DNA of 64,000 nucleotides from CAYXVF01 sp964468125. GTDB taxonomy: Bacteria; Myxococcota; XYA12-FULL-58-9; CAYXVF01. The notes under the pieces were generated by a model. It saw only the letters and a program-made list of their open reading frames with translations, was not told where the DNA came from and did no database searches. Where the stretch lies: assembly GCA_964468125.1 (NCBI GenBank), contig CAYXVF010000012.1:19221-83220 (forward strand). Direction: 5' to 3'. Both the position numbers and the translations under genes were made by a program. Positions 56,054-64,000 of this stretch are shown here, piece by piece (the stretch's first letter is position 1; each line of letters opens with the position of its first letter).

Positions 56054-57310
56054 TTAAAACTGCTCGGCCTCGGTCGACTCGGCGAGCGCAAGGGTCGAGG
56101 CCTGGCCCCCGGAGATCACTTGTGCGACCTCGTCGAAGTAGCCGGTTCCGACCTCTCGCTGATGCTTCGTCGCCGTATAGCCGCGTTCTTCGGCAGCGAA
56201 CTCGTAGTTCTGCATCTCCGCGTAGGCCGCCATGCCGCGGTCCTTGTACTCGCGTGCGAGGTCGAACATGCCGATGTTCAGCGCGTGAAAACCCGCGAGG
56301 GTGACGAACTGGAACTTGTACCCCATCGCCCCGAGCTCACGCTGGAACTTGGCGATGGTCACGTCGTCCAGGTTTCGCTTCCAGTTGAAGGACGGCGAGC
56401 AATTGTAGGAGAGCATCTTGTTCGGGTACTTCTCCTTGATCGCCTCCGCGAAAGACTTCGCCTCCTCGAGGTCCGGATGGGCCGTCTCGCACCAGAGCAG
56501 GTCCGCGTAGGGTGCGTAGGCGAGACCACGTTTGATCGCCGACTCGAGTCCACCCTTGACGTGGAAGAAGCCTTCGGCAGTGCGCTCTTTGCTGGTGATC
56601 TGGTCGTGGTCGTAGGGGTCTACGTCCGAGGTCAGGAGCTTCGCGCTGTTCGCGTCGGTCCGCGCGATCACGAGCGTTGGGACGTCGAGCACGTCTGCGG
56701 CCAAACGGGCCGCCGACAGCGTCCGGACGAACTGCGAGGTGGGAACCAAGACCTTGCCGCCGAGGTGCCCGCACTTCTTCTCGCTCGAGAGCTGGTCCTC
56801 GAAGTGAACACCTGCCGCGCCTGCCTCGATCATCAGCTTCATCAGCTCGAACACGTTCAGCGGTCCACCGAAGCCCGCCTCTGCATCCGCAACGATAGGC
56901 GCAAACCAGTAGCGCTCGTCGTGCCCTTCCGCATGCTCGATTTGGTCGGCGCGCATCAGCGCCTGATTGATCCGCTTCACCAGCGCCGGGACGCTGTTCG
57001 ACGGATAGAGACTCTGGTCCGGGTACATCTGGCCCGAGAGGTTCGCGTCCGCTGCGACCTGCCAACCACTGACGTAGATGGCCTTGAGGCCCGCACGCAC
57101 CATCTGCATCGCCTGATTGCCGGAAAGCGCGCCGAGGGCGTGCACGTAAGGCTCCTCCTGCAAGAGCTTCCAGAGGCGCTCAGCCCCGAGTCGAGCAAGG
57201 GTGTGCTCTATCTTGACCGAGCCGCGCAGCCGCTCGACGTCCGCCTTCGTATAATTACGCTTCACGTCCGCGAAACGACCTTCGGCTCCAAAATCAACAA
57301 CGGCACTCAT
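56054..57310 (-). CDS. aceA: Isocitrate lyase, 418 aa
   Basis: Cleaves isocitrate to succinate and glyoxylate, the first step of the glyoxylate shunt. The catalytic loop is EKKCGHLGGKVLVPT (Cys in KKCGH). The metal/substrate segments VSGWQVAADANLSGQMYPDQSLYP, IVADAEAGFGGPLNVFEL, ARTDANSAKLLTSDVDPYD and YNCSPSFNWK are all present, and the length is typical. GAGGAGATC precedes the start. The gene lies 34 bp downstream of aceB in the same operon. Confidence 0.96.
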   Translation of the reverse strand: MSAVVDFGAEGRFADVKRNYTKADVERLRGSVKIEHTLARLGAERLWKLLQEEPYVHALGALSGNQAMQMVRAGLKAIYVSGWQVAADANLSGQMYPDQSLYPSNSVPALVKRINQALMRADQIEHAEGHDERYWFAPIVADAEAGFGGPLNVFELMKLMIEAGAAGVHFEDQLSSEKKCGHLGGKVLVPTSQFVRTLSAARLAADVLDVPTLVIARTDANSAKLLTSDVDPYDHDQITSKERTAEGFFHVKGGLESAIKRGLAYAPYADLLWCETAHPDLEEAKSFAEAIKEKYPNKMLSYNCSPSFNWKRNLDDVTIAKFQRELGAMGYKFQFVTLAGFHALNIGMFDLAREYKDRGMAAYAEMQNYEFAAEERGYTATKHQREVGTGYFDEVAQVISGGQASTLALAESTEAEQF

Positions 57311-57344
57311 GACGATCTCCTCGAATCAGAGCAGACTCTGACAA

Positions 57345-58946
<1,602 letters not shown>

Positions 58947-59077
58947 GATTTCCCTCCTGAGGCCACAGCGATGTCACTCACGCTCAACCGAGGTCCCGCC
59001 CTCGGCAGCGAGTCTATTTACGTGGTAATCACCCGAGCAATAGATTCGTTTGATTACAGCCACTTAGGAGATAACGA

Positions 59078-59126
59078 TTGTAAAGAACCGGCGTGTAAAC
59101 TAGTAAATCTTGTCAATTCTGTAAGG
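59078..59126. promoter_or_regulatory. Cluster of GTAAA repeats between aceB and its regulator
   Basis: Four similar sites lie within 50 bp: TTGTAAAG (59078-59085), GTGTAAAC (59093-59100), TAGTAAAT (59101-59108) and TCTGTAAG (from 59118). They are closely spaced, all on one strand, and just upstream of the regulator start. They could be binding sites for the encoded ScfR-type regulator, but the spacing is irregular and short AT-rich repeats arise easily by chance. Confidence 0.35.
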
Positions 59127-59134
59127 GGGCGTAA

Positions 59135-60571
59135 GTGACGGAAAATACACGCCTTGGTGCCAAGGTCCGGCAGCTGAGGCGCCGCCAGGGCCTGACCCAG
59201 AAGCAGCTGGCCAATACCCTGGCGATCTCACCGAGCTACCTGAACCTGATCGAGCACAACAAGCGGCCGCTCTCCGCGCCGATGCTGATCAAGCTCGCCC
59301 AGCACTTTCAACTCGACCTCGCCGCCTTCGCCTCAGACCACGACGCGGAGCTCGTCAACTCGATGATGGAAGTCTTCGGCGATCCACTCTTCGACCCCCA
59401 CGAGCTCAGTGGCGAGGAGGTTCGCGAGATCGCAGGGGCCCACCCCGCCATTGCCCGCGCCATTCAGAATCTTTTTCAGGCCTATCAGGCCTCGAGGCAG
59501 CAGGCGGAGACCCTTGCCCAACGGTTCGCCGAAGACGTCGATGCGGTGTCGGGCTCACGCACCCCCGCCGAGGAGGTGAGTGACTTCGTCCAGCGCCACG
59601 AAAATCACTTTCCCGAGATTGAAGAGGTCGCCGAAGACATTCAAAGGCAGGCCCGTCTGGGGATCGGCGAACGGGATCTCTACGGCGCGGTGATGGACTA
59701 TCTGAAGCGCTACCACGACGTCGAAACGAAGATCCTGACCCTGCGCGAAATGGACGGGGCCTTCCGACGCTACGATCCGGAGTCGCGAACACTCTACCTC
59801 TCGGAAGTGCTTCGGCGCGGGTCGCGCAACTTTCAACTCTGCCATCAGCTCGGACTGATCCTGATGAGCGAAACCTTCAACCGGCTCGTGTCCGTCCCGC
59901 AGCTCACGAACGAAGACTCGCGCCGCCTGGGACGACTCGTCCTCGCGAACTACTTCGCCGCGTCCGTTCTCATGCCCTACGAGCGTTTTCTCAACGCTGC
60001 GCGCTCGGAGCGCTACGACATCGAGCTGCTCGGCAACCGTTTTCGCACGAGCTTCGAGCAGGTCTGCCACCGACTCACCTCGTTACGCCGTCCGGGGAAC
60101 GAAGGCATCCCTTTTCACTTTGTACGGGTCGACATCGCGGGCAACATCTCGAAGCGCTTCAGCGCCTCGGGCATGCGCTTTGCTCGCTACAGCGGTGCCT
60201 GCTCGCTGTGGAACGTCTACGCGTCCTTTCTCACGCCGGGGATCGTGCGCACCCAGGTCTCGCGCCTGCCCGAGGGGACCACGTTCTTCGACGTCGCCCG
60301 CACCATCAAGAAAGACAGCGGTCGTTACCGTGCACGTCACTCGCTGCAAGCGATCAACCTCGGCTGTGAGATCGAATATGCGCAAGAGCTGATCTACGCT
60401 GATGGGCTCGACCTCGAAAACGCCGACGCCGCGGTCCCCATCGGCATCACCTGCCGGCTCTGCGAACGAACCGACTGCGGCCAGCGCGCCTTCGCATCCC
60501 TGCAACGGCCGCTGCACGTCTCCGAGAATTGGCGCGGAGCTTCGTTCTACTCGCCCGTTCCCGAGCCGTGA
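59135..60571 (+). CDS. ScfR/RamB-type HTH regulator, 478 aa
   Basis: A transcription factor of the short-chain-fatty-acyl regulator family (RamB/PrpR-like). The N-terminal XRE helix-turn-helix is RQGLTQKQLANTLAISPSYLNLIEHNKRPL. The middle has an IrrE-like fold with the metal motif degraded (LCHQLGLIL in place of HExxH). The C-terminus has the Cys-rich segment GITCRLCERTDCGQRAF. Relatives sense acyl-CoA or acetate state and control isocitrate lyase and malate synthase genes. It starts at GTG 59135, 188 bp from the divergent aceB. Confidence 0.9.
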   Translation: MTENTRLGAKVRQLRRRQGLTQKQLANTLAISPSYLNLIEHNKRPLSAPMLIKLAQHFQLDLAAFASDHDAELVNSMMEVFGDPLFDPHELSGEEVREIAGAHPAIARAIQNLFQAYQASRQQAETLAQRFAEDVDAVSGSRTPAEEVSDFVQRHENHFPEIEEVAEDIQRQARLGIGERDLYGAVMDYLKRYHDVETKILTLREMDGAFRRYDPESRTLYLSEVLRRGSRNFQLCHQLGLILMSETFNRLVSVPQLTNEDSRRLGRLVLANYFAASVLMPYERFLNAARSERYDIELLGNRFRTSFEQVCHRLTSLRRPGNEGIPFHFVRVDIAGNISKRFSASGMRFARYSGACSLWNVYASFLTPGIVRTQVSRLPEGTTFFDVARTIKKDSGRYRARHSLQAINLGCEIEYAQELIYADGLDLENADAAVPIGITCRLCERTDCGQRAFASLQRPLHVSENWRGASFYSPVPEP

Positions 60572-60641
60572 GGTCCCTCCGGGAGCCGCTTGCGGTGTCC
60601 GGCCGCCGTGGGCATGTTGCGGCCCCGCAAGGAGAATACGA

Positions 60642-63404
60642 ATGGCGTCCAAGACCCTGCATCTGATCGACGGGAGCGGCTACATCTTCCGCGCGTTTTT
60701 CGCGATCCGCGCCCTCTCCTCCCGCGACGGAACCCCCACGAACGCGGTCGTGGGGTTCGCACGCATGCTCGTGAAGCTTCTTCGTGCGGAGAAGCCAGAG
60801 CTCCTCGCGGTGGCCTTTGACCATCGCGGCAAGAATTTCCGCCACGAGCTCTTCGAGGACTACAAGGCAAACCGCGACGCGCCCCCGGAAGACCTCGTGC
60901 AGCAAATCCCCCTGGTACACGAGCTGGTTCAAGCGCTCGAGATCCCTTGCCTGATCATCGAGGGCTTCGAGGCGGACGACGTGATCGCCACGCTCTGCAA
61001 GAAGGCCCACGAGGCCGGTCACGAAGTCGTTGTCGTCAGCGGCGACAAAGACCTGATGCAGCTCGTCGACGGCGGGGTCGTGATGTACGACCCGATGAAG
61101 GACAAGACCTTTGACCGTGAAGCCGTGATCGACAAATGGGGAGTCCCCCCGGAGAGCGTCGCGGACGTTCTCGCGCTCGCCGGTGACAGCAGCGACAACA
61201 TCCCCGGTGTTCCCAAAGTAGGTCCGAAGAGCGCCGCCAAGCTCGTGACCGAGTTCGGAGACGTGGAGCAAGTGATCGCGGGCGTCAAAGGGCTGACCAA
61301 GCGAAAGGTCTACGAGAAGAACGTCCTCGAATTCGCTGACCAAGCCCGTCTTTCGAAACGGCTCGCGACCCTCGCCTACGATGCACCGGTAGAGCTCGAC
61401 GAAGAGGCGCTCACCTATCGCAACCCTGACTTTGAAAAGCTCGAGCCCTTCCTGCGCAAGATCGATGCCTTCACTCTGCTCAGGGACTTTGGACTCGAAC
61501 CCGGCGGCGAGCGCCCGGAGGTCGACATGCCGCCGGAGGCACGCGAGGCTCCCAATGAAAACCCGGAGCCGATCCAAAAGGTCGGCGGGTTCACAGCCGT
61601 CGATCGAAGTGAGTACCAAACCATCACCACCCAGGAGGCACTCGACGCGTTCCTGCAGGCGGCGAAACGCGCCGCGCGGTTGAGCTTTGATCTCGAAACG
61701 ACCTCTCTCGAGCCCACAAAAGCCGAGATCGTCGGTATCGCCCTCGCGATCGACGGGCGACCGGCGGCCTATGTGCCGGTCGCCCATCACTACCTCGGAG
61801 TCCCCTCCCAGCTGCCACTGGATGGCGTGCTCGACACGCTCGGCCCCGTGCTGCGCGACGCTTCGGTGGCAGTTGTGGGTCAGAACTTGAAGTACGACAT
61901 GGTCGTCCTGAAGCGCTACGGGGTCGAGATCGCGCACGTAGCGGACGATTCGATGGTAGCCGCCTACGTCCTCGACCCCGGCCGCATGTCTTTCTCCCTC
62001 GACACGCTCGCCCGCGAGCTCCTCGACCACGACACGATCAAGTACTCGGACATCGCCGGCAGCGGAAAGAACCAGAAGCGCTTCGATGAAATCACCGTCG
62101 ACGTGGCTACCGAGTACGGGGCCGAGGACGCGGACGTCGCGCTCCGCTTGGCGACGGTCTTGCCCGAGCAGATCGAAAGCCTCGGCATGAGCGCGCTCTA
62201 CCGCGAGATCGAGCTCCCCCTGGTTCCGGTGCTGGCAAAAATGGAGTCGACAGGCGTTCTGATCGACGTCGACCAGCTCGGTGAAATCTCTGGCGAGATC
62301 ACCCAGCGTATTCGGGAAGTCGAGGAAACGGCGCAGGCGATGGTCGGCGAGCAGGTCAACCTCGCATCACCGAAGCAGCTCGGCCACTTGTTGTTTGAGA
62401 AGCTCGAGCTTCCGGTGGTGAAAAAGACAAAGACGGGCTACTCGACCGACCAGGAGGTGTTGGAGACTCTTGCAAGAGAACACGAGCTCCCGAAGGTCAT
62501 CCTCGAGCACCGCATGCTCACGAAGCTAAAGTCCACCTATGTCGACGCCCTCCCCAAGATGGTGAATCCGAACACGGGGCGGGTGCATACGAGCTTCAAC
62601 CAGACCGGAACCGCAACCGGTCGCTTGTCGAGCTCCGACCCCAACCTACAAAACATTCCGATCCGGACGGAGGAGGGCCGGCGCATTCGCGAGTGCTTCA
62701 TCGCCCCCGAAGGAAGTGTTCTGATCGCGGCGGACTACTCGCAGGTGGAGCTGCGCATCATGGCGCACCTGAGCGAAGATCCGGATTTCATCGACGCCTT
62801 TCGGAAAGGCGAAGACATTCACACGCGCACGGCCAAGGAAATCCTCACCGGAGGGTCCGATCCGGAACCAGAGGATCGTAGACGGGCCAAGGCGATCAAC
62901 TTCGGCATCCTCTACGGCCTCTCCGAGTACGGACTCTCGCGCCAGCTTTCGATCCCGCGGCGCGAAGCAGCGGACTACATCAAGGCCTACTTCGCGCGTT
63001 ATCCGAAAATTCGCTACTTCCTCGACCGCACGATCGACGACGCGAAAATCAACGGCTACGTGAGTACGCTCGCGGGCCGACGACGCTATCTGCCGAACCT
63101 CAAGAGCAGAAACCGCAACGTCCGTATGGGCGCGGAGCGCATTGCGATGAACACTCCGATCCAAGGAAGCGCCGCGGACTTGATCAAGAAAGCGATGCTC
63201 GAGGTCGATCGACGGCTCGAAGCGGAGGACCACAGCGCGAAGCTCATCCTTCAGGTGCACGATGAGCTAGTGCTCGAAGCACCAGAGAGCGAGCGCACCA
63301 AAGTCGAGAAGCTCCTCGAGGAATCGATGTCGAACGTGATGAAGCTCTCGGTTCCCCTCGTCGTCGACGTAGGCCACGGGCTGAATTGGTCCTCGGCCCA
63401 TTGA
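60642..63404 (+). CDS. polA: DNA polymerase I, 920 aa
   Basis: All three domains are present. The 5'-3' flap nuclease (1 to about 290) has LIDGSGYIFRAFFA, EGFEADDVIATL, SGDKDLMQLV and GDSSDNIPGVPKVGPKSAAKL. The 3'-5' exonuclease (about 320-510) looks active, with LSFDLETTSLEP and YGAEDADVALRL. The polymerase has motif A (ADYSQVELRIMAHLS), motif B (RRAKAINFGILYGLSEYGL) and motif C (LQVHDELVLEAP). The ATG at 60642 is chosen because it begins the flap-nuclease domain; the open frame 80 codons upstream overlaps the regulator gene. Confidence 0.95.
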   Translation: MASKTLHLIDGSGYIFRAFFAIRALSSRDGTPTNAVVGFARMLVKLLRAEKPELLAVAFDHRGKNFRHELFEDYKANRDAPPEDLVQQIPLVHELVQALEIPCLIIEGFEADDVIATLCKKAHEAGHEVVVVSGDKDLMQLVDGGVVMYDPMKDKTFDREAVIDKWGVPPESVADVLALAGDSSDNIPGVPKVGPKSAAKLVTEFGDVEQVIAGVKGLTKRKVYEKNVLEFADQARLSKRLATLAYDAPVELDEEALTYRNPDFEKLEPFLRKIDAFTLLRDFGLEPGGERPEVDMPPEAREAPNENPEPIQKVGGFTAVDRSEYQTITTQEALDAFLQAAKRAARLSFDLETTSLEPTKAEIVGIALAIDGRPAAYVPVAHHYLGVPSQLPLDGVLDTLGPVLRDASVAVVGQNLKYDMVVLKRYGVEIAHVADDSMVAAYVLDPGRMSFSLDTLARELLDHDTIKYSDIAGSGKNQKRFDEITVDVATEYGAEDADVALRLATVLPEQIESLGMSALYREIELPLVPVLAKMESTGVLIDVDQLGEISGEITQRIREVEETAQAMVGEQVNLASPKQLGHLLFEKLELPVVKKTKTGYSTDQEVLETLAREHELPKVILEHRMLTKLKSTYVDALPKMVNPNTGRVHTSFNQTGTATGRLSSSDPNLQNIPIRTEEGRRIRECFIAPEGSVLIAADYSQVELRIMAHLSEDPDFIDAFRKGEDIHTRTAKEILTGGSDPEPEDRRRAKAINFGILYGLSEYGLSRQLSIPRREAADYIKAYFARYPKIRYFLDRTIDDAKINGYVSTLAGRRRYLPNLKSRNRNVRMGAERIAMNTPIQGSAADLIKKAMLEVDRRLEAEDHSAKLILQVHDELVLEAPESERTKVEKLLEESMSNVMKLSVPLVVDVGHGLNWSSAH

Positions 63405-63668
63405 TTCTCTTTCGGTGACAGCTTCCCAAATTGAATCGACGTCGCTACATTCTGGTTGAACGGCGCATGCGAACGACACTCTGCCCACCGTGGTCTTCGC
63501 ACTGCTCACAGTTATCGTTCGAATAATGGAAACATGAAGCGCGCTCGGCGCAGCGGCTGACGACGAGACGAGGGTTTTAGACGTCCCAGGCAGTGCTGTG
63601 CGCGCGGGGTGGTGAGCGCGAAGAGCCGTTGACGGTTCTCGACAAACGGGATGAAGAGGAGACAGTGG

Positions 63669-64000
63669 ATGCGTGTATTTGTTGCGTTCTCGTGTCTGGT
63701 CTTGCTGGCCAGCTGCTGGGAAGAACGAGGCTACTACTACGGTGACGAGTACTGGGCAGAAGCCTATTGCGAAAGCGACGGAGATTGCGGCGAGGGGTGC
63801 TACTGCAACGACGGGTGGTGTGAACGCTCCGGAGAGTGTCGCACGGACAGCGATTGTGCGGCTGGCTTCCTGTGCTGGGTCGAAGGCAACGCCTGCGTCC
63901 CGGAGGATCGCTTCAGCGACTCAGGAAACGACGGTGATCCCACCGATGGCGGGGGGGACGACGGCGCCGCCGACGGAGCAGACAACGGAAACGGAAACGG
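63669..64000 (+). CDS. Cys-rich lipoprotein, 3' partial
   Basis: Begins MRVFVAFSCLVLLASC, a lipoprotein signal with Cys16 at the lipobox, and has GAGGAG upstream of the ATG. The mature start is Tyr-rich (EERGYYYGDEYWAEAYC), followed by a tight series of Cys-containing segments (CESDGDCGEGCYCNDGWC, then CRTDSDCAAGFLC and ACVPED). This SDxDC pattern is typical of extracellular disulfide-rich modules in myxobacterial lipoproteins. The sequence then becomes Gly/Asp-rich and runs off the window at base 64000. It is probably surface-exposed; function unknown. Confidence 0.75.
   Translation, partial: MRVFVAFSCLVLLASCWEERGYYYGDEYWAEAYCESDGDCGEGCYCNDGWCERSGECRTDSDCAAGFLCWVEGNACVPEDRFSDSGNDGDPTDGGGDDGAADGADNGNGN

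Overview
The window is about 64 kb of GC-rich, densely packed DNA. Many adjacent genes overlap by 1-4 bases, and lipoproteins with clear lipoboxes are common. Three tandem bactofilin genes, a MoxR/DUF58 operon, a full mreBCD-PBP2-rodA cluster and a Cys-rich lipoprotein at the right edge suggest a Gram-negative deltaproteobacterium, most likely a myxobacterium (Myxococcota). That placement is inference from gene content and style; no rRNA or tRNA gene was found to confirm it.

Left part (1-29 kb): a class I aminotransferase cut by the window edge, a PDZ lipoprotein and an esterase-like lipoprotein. Next is an alpha-glucan module with two cytoplasmic GH13 enzymes and a sucrose/SLC45-type MFS transporter; a short glucan phosphorylase at 17 kb may complete it. 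Between them lie a seven-gene MoxR-DUF58-DUF4350-DUF4129-SpoIIM-RDD operon and a YqgE gene. Then come a J-domain/zinc-ribbon coiled-coil protein, a Popeye-like membrane protein with a peroxiredoxin-like neighbour, and a CBS-domain protein divergent from an alpha/beta-hydrolase-OsmC fusion with a perfect FNR-type box between them. A two-sensor MltF-like transglycosylase and a TetR repressor divergent from a SnoaL-like gene, with two matching operator-like palindromes, complete this part.

Middle (28-39 kb): the standout locus. One giant minus-strand gene, interrupted by a 100-N assembly gap at 33230-33329, encodes an iterative PKS/PUFA-synthase-like megasynthase of order KS-ACP-AT-KS-ACP(n)-KR-DH-phosphopantetheinyl transferase. 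Every visible ACP has Thr where the phosphopantetheine Ser is expected. Its stop codon overlaps the start of an acyl-CoA carboxylase beta-subunit gene, which could supply the extender unit. A YCII-ACT fusion gene follows. The 702-bp upstream region holds a 12-bp palindrome but no gene.

Right part (40-64 kb): three bactofilins, pyrE and trxA; the rod-shape cluster mreB-mreC-mreD-mrdA-rodA, whose RodA carries an extra block of roughly 165 residues; and lptE-holA-lipoprotein in a coupled run. Two MenA-like UbiA prenyltransferases flank an unknown gene beside a PQQ-type sugar dehydrogenase lipoprotein. The glyoxylate shunt (aceB-aceA) is divergent from a ScfR/RamB-type regulator, followed by polA and the start of a Cys-rich lipoprotein that runs off the window.
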